Shown: piece after piece, positions 11,912 to 20,655 of the stretch
How the letters are laid out: each line of letters begins with the position of its first letter
How positions within the stretch are numbered: the stretch's first letter is position 1
Made by a program: the position numbers and the translations under genes
Notes under the pieces: model-generated
The model's database searches: none
Seen by the model: the letters and a program-made list of their open reading frames with translations, nothing else
What the model was told of the DNA's origin: nothing
Assembly: GCA_024195265.1 (NCBI GenBank)
Contig: JAJLRJ010000010.1
Span: forward strand, 3,568,135 to 3,632,134
DNA: 64,000 nt
Direction: 5' to 3'
From: Dendrophyllia cribrosa
Taxonomy: Eukaryota > Cnidaria > Anthozoa > Scleractinia > Dendrophylliidae

Positions 11912-12067
11912 AGGGGAACTCCGGGGTAAAAATGAAGTTATTTTGTATTATTGTCCTTTGTCCCATGCTTCAATTTTTGATAATATTATTTACTGATCGT
12001 TTCTTACAACTCAGGAATTTTACCTGAAAGACGAGCAAAAAATGCATATAGAGTGGCGCCATCTTGG
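11912..12067 (+). repeat. Left terminal inverted repeat of Kolobok-type element
   Basis: Pairs with 17,910-18,063. The match includes the AGGGGAACTCCGG terminus, ATGAAGTTATTTTGTA, TACTGATCGTTT, GACGAGCAAAAATGCA-like text and GAGTGGCGCCATCTTGG. The last block contains a YY1-type CGCCATCTTGG core close to the presumed transcription start. Confidence 0.85.
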
Positions 12068-12106
12068 AAAAATACGCGCCGCGTTACACTGGTCAGCAGT
12101 AAGTTG

Positions 12107-12122
12107 TGACGTAGAATCGTCA
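12107..12122 (+). promoter_or_regulatory. TGACGTAGAATCGTCA motif, left end
   Basis: Lies 195 bp inside the left terminus. The same 16 bp occurs inverted at 17,850-17,865, 198 bp inside the right terminus. The stretch between TIR and motif is otherwise diverged, apart from a shared GGTCAGC. It sits just upstream of the transposase gene and resembles two CRE half-sites. A promoter or transposase-binding role is inferred. Confidence 0.5.
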
Positions 12123-12274
12123 TTGGATTTTTCGCGGGACTTTCATAAAATCTTACACGCAGGGTTGTAAACACTGTTTTTGCACTCGCTATTCTGTTAA
12201 CTTGTATTCGGATTTAAACATATTTCAGCCGTGATTTTACTAACGTGCTTTAAACTGTGTATATTTAAACGAAA

Positions 12275-12613
12275 ATGGTGGGCTGTGTTGTACCTGATTG
12301 TTTCAATTATTCCAAGAAGACAGGAGACAAGGTGTCTTATCACAGGATCCCAGACGATTATCGTACGAAGGCATGGTTGGACAGGATACGACGAAAAAAT
12401 ATGCCTCCTCTCGAAAATTGCTATGTTTGCAGCGACCATTTCGAACCAAGCTGTTTTGAAACCGATCTCCGGGCAAAATTAACGGGGCAAAAGTGTAAAG
12501 GGAGCTTGAAGGATGACGCTATACCGTCCTTGTTTAGCTACGGTCATGTTCAAGAAGCGAAAAAGCCGCGGTTATCGAGCGAACGTCGCCTTCATCGACA
12601 GATGCGTCAAGAA
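12275..12613 (+). CDS. Transposase exon 1, THAP zinc finger
   Basis: 113 codons from ATG 12275 (AAAATGGTG). It carries the complete THAP signature, including CSDHF and the closing IPSLF box. It ends at GAA before GTTAGT. If the donor were not used, the frame would stop about 12 codons later. Confidence 0.85.
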
Positions 12614-15320
12614 GTTAGTGCATTATTATTGTTTACTAGTAGTTTACGCTGATTTATGTTGTACAAACTTGTCTAGTTTTGATGGGATTTGTAAGTCCAA
12701 TTTAGAGGCCGATTTTACATGCTACAATAATTTATAGGTTATAAGTCTTAAGTTGTTTATCATGGGAATCAATGCAAATCGGTCCGATACATAGGAGTTT
12801 GCATTGCGTCTGATTTTATCAGAATCGTGCTCATCAGTGAGAAATCAGATCGCGTAGTGTATAATCGGCCTTATAAAATTACCGACGTTGTAATAATTGG
12901 TTGTTTGTGTACGTGTAGCGAAAACCATTTCAATAGACCGCTGATTTGAAATTGATAAATTTTTCGTTCCACGTCGCGGTTTTACGTATAAAGCGTAACG
13001 GGCCAAAATTATACTTTATTTTAATAGGGAAACAGGGAGATTTTCCATTTGGTAAGGAATATTTTAATTTCTACTTCTGCTAAGCAATATTAATTTACCT
13101 TTTAGAAGTAAAGCATCACCTTTGGCCTTAAGAGTCTCGTGGATTCATTTTTCATTTGACTGGCAGTCACACAATAAATTTTCACTCTTAGTTTTCACTC
13201 ATAAACTGCCATTAAGATTTTAAAACTTTCTTAGGGGCTGAAACACTCATTTAACTCATTTTAAATTGAAACGAATCATCTATCATCTGTGCATTTTAAA
13301 TTATTCTATCAGGTTGTTGAAGAACTGCTGACTGAAAATGATGACAGCACATCTGCAGAGGAACCTGTGCTTGACGATGATTCTGTGGAACCATGTCCTG
13401 TTGCCTACCCTGTAAGCCCAGGAATGCACGACATTGGGATTCAGTGCTGCTTTGACCCCATTACTTTGAGAAGTGTGGCAAGTCAAACTGATTGCAAAGC
13501 TAATAATATAAAAAAATTAAGCACTGCTGTTTCCCCCCCCTGTTCAAGCTGAAGCATATGCCCCAGAACATTCTAATGCTACACAATGGGGGGTTTTGCA
13601 TGACCATAGTTATGCCATGAAGGCACCCCCCAATGTAGTTTTTCCTACCTTTGATGATGATGACTTCACAGTGTCCTTACCTCAACTGGAGGATGTTGAA
13701 AATGTTGCTGTTGATGGTCATGAAAGTGATGATGACGGTGACGATGATCAGAATGATGATGATGGCGACAAAGATGATGAACTCCTTGATCCCCTCTGGC
13801 AACTACCTGATGATCATGAAAAGTTGGTAACAGATGATGACATGGTGCCACTTGCAGATAAATGCTCTCCTGACAGTGATAAGAAATTTCTGGTGTTTGG
13901 ATCATGCCTCAATGAACTTCTTAAACGATGCCCTGACTGTGGGGATGTGATCATCCAACAGGAGAGAAAAACGATTGGAACCATGCTGTCCATTAAATTA
14001 ACTTGCCAAAGTGGCCATACAAAGCTATGGGAATCCCAACCAGTAGTTAAAAAGAAACCCCTGGGAAATGTGTTACTGGCGGCATCAATTTTATTTACAG
14101 GCAACACCTTTGCAAGTATCAGTCGGCTTGCCTCATGCCTCAATCTTCAATTTTTCAGTGAGAGTGTTTTTTATGACACTCAACTGAAATATTTGTTTCC
14201 CGTTATTAACAAGGCATGGGAGAATGAAAGTAGGAATCAGATTGACAAACTTGCATCCAAGGAAGTTGTCAATCTAGATGGTGATGGGCGATGTGATAGC
14301 CCTGGTCATTGTGCAAAATATGGCACGTACACTCTGATGGAGGAGGACACAGGAAATGTGGTGGCATTTGATGTTGTCCAGGTAACGGAAGTTTCGTCAT
14401 CGAATGCTATGGAGAAAGAGGGCTTTTCCAGGTGCATAGAAATGTTGGAAGGCAAAGGGGTGAAGATCAACAGGGTTGCAACAGACCGCCATGTGTCCAT
14501 CAGCAGTTGTATGGCCAAGGATTACCCCCATATTAATCATCAATATGATGTTTGGCACCTCTCCAAGTGGGTGGTCAAAAAGCTCACTAACAAAGCCAAA
14601 CAAAAGGGTTGTGAAGAATTGGCCCCATGGATCCAGTCCATTTCCAATCACCTATGGTGGTGTGCTGCAACCTGCAATGGTAGTGTGCCACTTTTACGTG
14701 AAAAGTGGAAGTCGGTCTTGGATCATGTTTCCAACAAGCACAAATGGACAGGGAACACCCTCTTCCATCAGTGCAGCCACAGGCGGATTTCATCCTCTGA
14801 AGCGAAGAAAATCTGCTGGCTCAAGCCAGGCACTCCAGCTCACTTAGCTTTAGAGGAAGTAGTTTTGAATACCAAACTGCTAAAGGATCTGGCTAAGCTA
14901 ACTGACTTCTGTCACACTGGCAAAATTGAGGTCTACCACTCCATGATGCTGAAGTATTGCTCGAAACGGGAGCATTATTCACACAGGGGCATGGTTGCCA
15001 GGACCCAGCTTGCTGCTCTTGACAACAATGCAAATACTGGCCGCAGTCAAGCTGTAGTAAAGTCGGGTGAACAGGCAGGTGAGGCACGGTACAAACTTTG
15101 CTTTCCAAAAGCAAACAAGCGATGGGTCGTAAAGCCAATCAGTGAGAAGAAGTCATATTGTCATTTGTCGACTTTGCTTTCCGAAGTCATTAAGCTTGTG
15201 GAGCAAGGGGTTGCAGTTGCCCAGCCAGTGCCTGTTCAACTACCAAAGAATATTGCATCAAAGCCTGCACCGACAAAGGCAGATGCAATACAACAACACC
15301 GTTCAAGATTTAATAAATAA
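12275..15320 (+). CDS. THAP-domain DDE transposase, two exons (frameshifted)
   Basis: Join 12275..12613 and 13313..15320. Exon 1 ends at a GTTAGT donor after RQE; exon 2 starts after TTATTCTATCAG, phase 0. Exon 1 encodes a C2CH THAP DNA-binding domain: C4, C9, W34, C52, H55 and an AVPTIF-like box (AIPSLF, 82-87). Exon 2 has an acidic linker, then an RNase H-like core with DGDGRCDSPGHCAKYG (about 14,278), ATDRHVS (about 14,476) and HQYDVWHLSKW. It ends in a basic tail. The two exons agree in frame only if one base is removed from the C8 run at 13,533-13,540; the total is then about 781 codons. This is either a real frameshift or a homopolymer sequencing error. AATAAA sits directly before the stop. 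It would bind the element ends and cut and paste them. Confidence 0.85.
13313..15320 (+). CDS. Transposase exon 2, DDE core
   Basis: Opens VVEELLTENDD. HDIGIQC...SVASQTD follows, an acidic/regulatory motif common between THAP domains and cores. The frame breaks at 13,533-13,540 (eight C) and then continues without a stop from there to TAA 15,318-15,320. The upstream frame stops at 13,552. There is no true ATG at the start of the second frame, which supports one original exon with a single-base indel. Confidence 0.8.
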
Positions 15321-16077
15321 ACAGCACTTGGCTTGGATTGGAAGGTAGTGGTTTCGCCCTGTAGAGTACCAGAAGGGAAAGAAGACATCAAAACAGCACC
15401 TGAGAAAATTTGCACCTTTACACCCTGTTGGAAGACTAAAGAAAAAAGGTTATTTTAAGAGCCCCCACCCTGCATTGCACACCACAGGGAAAAATCCTGT
15501 AGGTCGAGCGTTCGGCATTGTACTCTACAGGTAGTATACAAAACGGCTCCTTTAGGAGCCACCATGTATAATAAAAGTTATGACCAACATTATTATTACC
15601 TCACTGAAACACCAATGACTGAAGCGAAATAAAATGATGCCCTTGTAAATTGTTGAAAGCTTGCTTCACCACAAAAAAAAAAAATCAGGGGTGAAATCGA
15701 TCAGAGGCGAACTTGGAAATAGGGGGAGCCGGGGGGTTGTGGGAGATTAACTCACTACAGGGCGAAACCATGACCATTGCTTGGACTATAAGCCATAACA
15801 AAAACCCTTGACCCCTTTATGAGTTTCTGGCCAAATTAATATTAATTGAATAATTATCACCACTCTCAGGACACTCAGTAGATATTCAAATGATACATAT
15901 AAAAAGGAAAGCAATCTCTGTTTTAAAAACTTAGCAATATCATTTGGAACTGTTCAGGAAATTGTCCAGCAGGTTCAGTGTGCACTAAGGTAACATGCAG
16001 ATCAAGCAACAATTATAATTTGAAATCAAACACAAGTATAAAAGAAATCAAATCTCTTGAAATTTGACCACAAATAT
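15321..16077. other. Convergent intergenic region of the Kolobok-type element
   Basis: Lies between the two convergent 3' ends. It holds small inverted repeats: GTGGTTTCGCCCTGTAG at about 15,347 versus CTACAGGGCGAAACCA at about 15,756, and CTGTAGAGTAC at 15,360 versus GTACTCTACAG at about 15,520. These may mark a nested MITE of about 0.43 kb. An A-run sits at about 15,671. Confidence 0.45.
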
Positions 16078-16495
16078 TTATTCATCTGCATAACGAAACC
16101 CTTCAAAGGCAAACTCTTCCTCTGGCCCAGGTGGAGGATAGAAGCTCCGTATACACATTACTGCACAGGATGGAAGAACTACTCTTATTTCTTTACCCAA
16201 AATTCCCCAGCACCATCGAGCCAATTGCCTGTAAGCAATGTGCCTGAAAAGTTTGTCCTCTGGCCCATTATAGGGATCTTTGTATTGTTGCTTGTATTGC
16301 AACCAAGCTGTCTGCAAGACCCATCTATTTATGCATACTGGATTAAACCCAGGATGCTGGGTAATGCATGTGGGTTGTTCTTCACATTCACCACTAGTAA
16401 CTGCCTCAATAAGTTTATTTTTAACTTGCTCGATTTCTTGGCAACATATGCATGCTTCCACTCTTCCCATAATCTGGCAATTATCACATGTACAC
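16078..16495 (-). CDS. Ballast-like gene exon 2
   Basis: Carries nearly the whole domain from CTCDNC to the terminal FRYADE. The split codon (TG|G) restores a Trp before CTC, giving the W-C-x-C pattern of P2X7-type domains. That is strong support for the splice choice. Confidence 0.8.
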
Positions 16496-17817
16496 CTAGA
16501 TTATAAAAAAGGAAAACTGAAATTGTGCTATGTACAGTGATATGAAACAAGTAATAAACTTGCTCCTAATATAAATATCACACAAGCGATAATTGAAAAA
16601 ATATTGTGAGCTTATATTTATTGCAAATCGGTTATATTTCTAAGCATTCAAATACAACAACACAAGTCAGACTTTACATCCTGTTCGAGTAGGAATTATC
16701 CTGATCACAGTTTTATTCACAGGGATTTTATTATTGTTTCTGTTGTTAATAAACAGCTAAATAAATCGACCAAGCGGCGAAATCGAGTGAGTAACCAGCA
16801 CCTCAAATCGATAAGTTAATAAGTTTTTCCGTGGAAATTAAATGTGGAAATTCAAGCTTACCTTATTTCCTAACCTCAACGAAAGCAACGCTTTAAAAAG
16901 AGAACATCAAGGAAAATTAAATACACAAATACAAACGCCACAGTTGAGTTGAGATCAGTTTTTTTGCCCTGAATCTTTTAGCTAATGCATATTCTGGCAA
17001 TTATCACATGTACACCTAAATTATAAAAACGGAAAACTGAAATTGTGCCATGTTCAGTGATATGAAACATGTAATAAACTTGCTCCTAATATAAATATCA
17101 CACAAGCGATAATTGAAAAAATATTGTGAGCTTATATTTATTGCAAATCGGTTAACTTTAATATATTTCTAAGCATTCAAGGACAACAACACAAGTCAGA
17201 CTTTACATCCTGTTCGAGTAGGAATTATCCTGATCACAGTTTTATTCACAGGGATTTTATTATCGTTTCTGTTGTTAATAAACAGCTAAATAAATCGACC
17301 AAGCGGCGAAATCGAGTGAGTAACGAGCATCTCAAATCGATTTTCCTTAAGATTGCGTTGTTTTTCCGTGGAAATGTGGAAATTCAAGCTTAGTACTTAA
17401 GCTTAATTCCTAACCAAAACGAAAGCGACGCTTTGAAAAGAGAACATCAAGGAAAATTAAGTACACAAATACAAACGCCACAGTTGAGTTTGAGATCAGT
17501 TTATTTGCCTAATGGTCTGTTATAAGGTATTACAAGAAATGGAAAGCTTACACTACATACCAGTCTGAATTTTGCAGTCGAGGATTTGTTTCTTCGTCGC
17601 TTCCCATTGAATCATCGCTTGAAAGGTCTTCAGGGCTACTGTCGGCTTCATCCGAGTTTACACGCGGTTCAAACCGATACGGCTGGATAGAAAAGCTTTC
17701 AACATCTTGTTCACCTTGTTCCTCGTCGAAATTATCGGACTCCGACCAGATTTGGACATTATAAAAGCGATATTCCGGCCAAACTATAGGATGTTTACTG
17801 ATGCAAATACTGCACAC
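16078..17817 (-). CDS. P2X7 receptor ballast-domain-like protein, transposon-borne
   Basis: Minus-strand join 17817..17561 and 16495..16078: donor CTG|GTATGT, acceptor ATCTAG|GTG, together 225 codons with stop. Exon 1 is acidic and Ser-rich and holds IQPYRFEPR, RLQNSDW. Exon 2 continues CTCDNCQIM, CCQEIEQV, then CITQHPGFNPVCINRWVLQT, FRHIAYRQLARWCWGILGK and VLPSCAVMCIRSFYP. This Cys-rich, His- and Trp-containing order is that of the cytoplasmic ballast domain of vertebrate P2X7, which binds zinc and guanine nucleotide. There are no membrane segments: it is a ballast-only protein. No in-frame ATG precedes the conserved part (the open frame starts at GTG 17,817; the first in-frame ATG is codon 70, in DSMGSDEE). 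Either a short 5' exon or a small frameshift is involved. AATAAA overlaps the stop. Role in transposition unknown. Confidence 0.8.
16473..17510. repeat. Tandem duplication inside the ballast gene intron, about 520 bp units
   Basis: 16,473-16,970 is repeated at 16,993-17,510, offset 520 bp at the start. Unit 2 copies the first 22 or so bases of exon 2 with its splice acceptor (TTTAG|GTGTACATG near 17,016) plus most of the intron. Divergence is low, with a few indels. Confidence 0.85.
17561..17817 (-). CDS. Ballast-like gene exon 1 (start uncertain)
   Basis: Open from 17,862 down to the donor. An alternative is an upstream non-coding exon joined at TTGTGTGCAG|TATTTG (acceptor near 17,812). An ATG at about 17,762 lies one frame off from the conserved IQPYRFEP stretch. 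Confidence 0.6.
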
Positions 17818-17849
17818 AACTAGAAGATGCGCAAATATCGAATTACGTT

Positions 17850-17865
17850 TGACGATTCTACGTCA
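17850..17865 (-). promoter_or_regulatory. TGACGTAGAATCGTCA motif, right end
   Basis: Mirror copy of 12,107-12,122 at nearly the same distance from the terminus, just upstream of the ballast-like gene. It could drive or repress both genes together. Confidence 0.5.
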
Positions 17866-17909
17866 TCCGATGATACGCTGACCGCTTTCTGAACAAGCAA
17901 GCAATTTCC

Positions 17910-18063
17910 CAAGATGGCGCCACTCTATTTGCATTTTTGCTCGTCTTTCAGGAATAATATCTGAGTTGTTAAAAACGATCAGTAAATAATAGTATCAAAA
18001 ATTGAAACATGGCATAAAGGGCAAACATACAAAATAACTTCATTTTTACCCCGGAGTTCCCCT
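17910..18063 (-). repeat. Right terminal inverted repeat of Kolobok-type element
   Basis: Inverted match to 11,912-12,067, ending CCGGAGTTCCCCT before TTAA at 18,064. It carries the same CGCCATCTTGG block. Confidence 0.85.
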
Positions 18064-18573
18064 TTAAGGGGGGAGGGTGGATGCCACCCCATCCTTAAGG
18101 TTTTTCTCCGATATTTTCAAGACCATTTACGATTAGCACATGCCGTCTTCAGTAGCTGTTCGTTTATCCTTAAGACACATTTTTGTAAAGTTTGGCGACA
18201 ACTGGTTGCTATGGTAACAACATATGACGTCATAAGTAGCATGAGGTCAAGCCATTTTTGAATAAAAATGCGTGTTTTTCACCTTTTTTGGTGAAAAAGC
18301 ATATAAAATGCTACCAAAAGCATCAAAATGTTTAATTGTATGTTATTTTACAACTCTAGCAAAACATATTTGCAATTTCCGCATTTTTCCGATAAATTTG
18401 AATTTTTAGTATAATCCAAGATGGCCGCCATCTTGGCAGCCATTTTGGATGACGTCACAAACCTCCGAAAGAGCCACAATCCCTTATATTTACCTTATCT
18501 TGTAGAACACACCACAGGCTATCTATTAAACGTAACATGTTTCCGAAATATTGCAGCATCGCAAAAACCCAAA

Positions 18574-18609
<36 letters not shown>

Positions 18610-18663
18610 GGGGGTTGCACCCTTGTACCACGGCGGGGTATAATTTGCGTGTACGTCCGAGGG

Positions 18664-18840
18664 TTAAGGGGACACTTCTCCTGGTCCCGGTCAGCATACT
18701 GCTCATATAATCTTCCTAATTATCGCCTCTATTAAGGGGACACTTCTCCTGGTACCGGTCAGCATACTTCTCGTATAATCTTCCTAATTATCGCCTCTAT
18801 TAAAGGGACACCTCTATTAAGGGGGACACGTCTCCTAGTC
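18664..18840 (+). repeat. 85-bp satellite, copy B (resumed)
   Basis: About two units with TTAAGGGGACACTTCTCC, TGGTCCCGGTCAGCATAC and TCATATAATCTTCCTAATTA. It continues the unit broken at 11,507. Confidence 0.75.
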
Positions 18841-19099
18841 CTGTTGGTGTCTCCTTAATGGAAGTCCCAGTGTAATAACACTGCCATTCAAGATACATTC
18901 TCTATTTTGGTATTTGTCTCCAAACTGTATCCACATAATGGCGTCGTGATAATGGCAGATTTGTGAGCCAAATATATGAGAGAATTGAATATTTCGTGCC
19001 ACCGGTAGGTCGAAATGTGTGGAAAACTGCACTTCTAAAAATTAAATTACAAGTTATCAAGGGTGGGGCCTCGTTCTTCATTCAGAATATTTTTTTTCT
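18841..19099 (+). repeat. Conserved tail of satellite element, copy B
   Basis: Near-identical to 6,600-6,860. Matching minus-strand frames in the two tails share ARNIQFSHIFGSQICHYHDA. No domain is recognised, so I treat it as a repeat. Confidence 0.7.
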
Positions 19100-19210
19100 A
19101 CAATTAAAAGCAATGATAGAAAGGTCACTGACAGGGGGTCAACTTTACCTTAAGACACGAGAATTTAGTTTTATCGACTGAGTCGATAAGGTAAATTGAC
19201 CACCGTAAAA

Positions 19211-19260
19211 AGATTCAAATAGCTGACGTTTCGAGCGCTAGCCCTTCGTCGGAGCGAATC
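19211..19260 (-). ncRNA. Hammerhead-like ribozyme motif, PLE dimer 1 left arm
   Basis: On the minus strand: GATTC, GCT, CCGACGA, a GGGC/GCTC stem II, GAAAC, GTC, AGC, and GAATC. Stem I is GCT/AGC plus GATTC/GAATC across an internal loop. Stem III is the minimal two-pair form described for Penelope-associated hammerheads. The core reads CCGACGA instead of CUGANGA, so U4 is C; activity may be weak or lost. Confidence 0.55.
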
Positions 19261-19350
19261 AAGGAATTGTGGGTAGTGTGTGGTTTTATATAGTAAGCGG
19301 TGGAGCTACGCTATTGGTGGAAATTTGGTGACGTGAAAAACAAATGTAGA

Positions 19351-20592
19351 TTAGTTGAATGAAAAGCGTTCGTTGATTCCGTGGGGTTTGAGAGTGCCGA
19401 TTTGAAAGATGATTTTTTGTTCTAGGTTTTTACGGCTTTCTGTGTTACCCTGGTGTAGGGAAAGGCCGCAGATTGTCATGTGTTGTTTAGAATGGTTAGT
19501 AAGATTAAAATGGCGCGCGACTGGTTTGGATGCGTCTTTGTCATTTTTTTCAACGTCTCGGAGATGTTCACGAAAACGGTCGCCCAGTCTCCTCCCTGTT
19601 TCGCCAATGTATATCTTTTTGCAAAAAGTACATGTTATGCAGTAGATAACATTTACGGAGGTGCATGTAAAACGATCAGTGATTTTAATAGATCGTTTGG
19701 GTCCTGTTATTTTGTCCGCGTTGTGAATGAAAGGACAAGTGTTACATCGTGTGCGTGTGCATTTGAAAGTTCCCGGTACATCGTCAGATTTCAGTGCGCT
19801 CGTAACTAGAAAGTTGCCTATGTTTTTGTCACGTTTGAATGAAATTAGTGGGGGTTGTGAAAAAATTCTGCCAGTTTCGGGGTCGTTTTGGAGTAATTTG
19901 AAATTTTTTAAAATGATGCTTTTGACTGTGTTGTTGTGTGGGTGGAAAGTGAGGGTGAATGGAATTCTCTCGTTCTCTTCCATCTGTGGCATTTGTAGTG
20001 CTGATTGTCTGTCGATCTGTTGTGCACGTTGTTGGCCCGTATTAACAACAGAGTCAGGGTACCCACGTTTCTTGAAAAACTGGCACATTTCTTCTGATTT
20101 GTTGGAAAAATCAGAGTCATCACTACATAGACGTCGAAGTCTGAGAAATTGAGAATACGGAATGGCGTTTTTAACGTGCGATGGATGTGAGGATGAATGT
20201 AACAGATAACTGTGGGAATCTGTAGGTTTGTAGTGCACACTTGTGGATAAACTGTTACCGTTGATTGAAATATTAATGTCAAGAAAAGCGACTGAGGTTT
20301 CGGAAATTTCCCAGGTATATTTTAGAGCTGGATGAAAAGTATTGACAGAAGTTATGAATTGATTAAGTTCCTCTTTACTGGAAGAGGTAGCGCCAATGCA
20401 ATCATCGATGTAGCGGCCGTAGAGTTCGGGTTTGGTTCCGTGGTACTGATTAAAAAATTTGTCTTCGATGTGGCCTACAAAAAGGTTAGCGTAGCTTGGT
20501 CCCATTTTGGTGCCCATGGCGACTCCATTTACTTGTTTGTAGTAGTTTTGGGAAAATGAAAAACAGTTAAGTGTCAAAACTAATTCGGCCAA
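19351..20592 (-). CDS. Penelope-like RT plus GIY-YIG endonuclease, 5'-truncated
   Basis: 413 residues are open, and the frame also continues upstream to the junction without an ATG. The N-terminal part is the late reverse-transcriptase region: MGTKMGPSYANLF, then YIDD at 61-64. A linker has CTRTRCNTCPF, the Cys motif typical between RT and nuclease. The C-terminal GIY-YIG nuclease starts at about 314 (NVIYCITC, IYIGETGRRLGDRFREH, catalytic-type E in NLEQK). The frame is intact to its own stop, so the copy is young. The N-terminal half of the RT is missing; it is not autonomous as it stands. Confidence 0.9.
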   Translation of the reverse strand: MAELVLTLNCFSFSQNYYKQVNGVAMGTKMGPSYANLFVGHIEDKFFNQYHGTKPELYGRYIDDCIGATSSSKEELNQFITSVNTFHPALKYTWEISETSVAFLDINISINGNSLSTSVHYKPTDSHSYLLHSSSHPSHVKNAIPYSQFLRLRRLCSDDSDFSNKSEEMCQFFKKRGYPDSVVNTGQQRAQQIDRQSALQMPQMEENERIPFTLTFHPHNNTVKSIILKNFKLLQNDPETGRIFSQPPLISFKRDKNIGNFLVTSALKSDDVPGTFKCTRTRCNTCPFIHNADKITGPKRSIKITDRFTCTSVNVIYCITCTFCKKIYIGETGRRLGDRFREHLRDVEKNDKDASKPVARHFNLTNHSKQHMTICGLSLHQGNTESRKNLEQKIIFQIGTLKPHGINERFSFN

Positions 20593-20655
20593 GCGGAGCA
20601 GTGTTTCTGAGCTTGGGTTTTGAATGGAGCGCTGGTCGAAAAAATATTTTAGTGC

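Larger units (their letters stand above)
11912..18063. mobile_element. Kolobok/T2-type DNA transposon, 6.15 kb, two genes
   Basis: The element begins AGGGGAACTCCGGGGTAAAA, and its right end is the inverted copy of this. Inverted repeats run about 155 bp (11,912-12,067 and 17,910-18,063), with weaker similarity to about 200 bp. TTAA duplications lie at 11,908-11,911 and 18,064-18,067. TTAA targets, a TTAAAGGRR terminus and a THAP transposase are Kolobok/T2 hallmarks. Two genes converge: the THAP-DDE transposase from the left end, and a P2X7-ballast-like gene from the right end. The transposase carries one frameshift in a C-run, so this copy is nearly but perhaps not fully autonomous. The classification rests on structure and recalled family features, not on a search. 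Confidence 0.85.
11893..18667. mobile_element. piggyBac-like MITE interrupted by the Kolobok element
   Basis: Outer TTAA copies at 11,893-11,896 and 18,664-18,667 flank CCCTCGGTCGT on the left and, as reverse complement, CCCTCGGACGT on the right. The TTAA plus CCC-start ends resemble piggyBac-type elements. Only the first 11-15 bp of the left end lie left of the inner insertion. The body runs from 18,064 to 18,663 and includes a G-run of about 36 (18,573-18,608), an RFX-type X-box, two CRE-type sites and a YY1-type pair. No transposase: non-autonomous. Confidence 0.7.

Noticed and set aside
16057..16550. Plus-strand frames of 149 and 86 codons
   Set aside because: They are shadows of the minus-strand ballast-like exon, whose motifs and splice sites are coherent.
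18421..18735. Gly-rich protein across the G-run
   Set aside because: The frame exists only because of the homopolymer; it lies in a MITE body. The same applies to Pro- or Gly-rich frames at 50.0, 53.1, 55.1 and 62.0 kb.
19409..20559. Plus-strand frames opposite the Penelope-like coding region
   Set aside because: Antisense shadows; they recur in both dimers because the elements are nearly identical.
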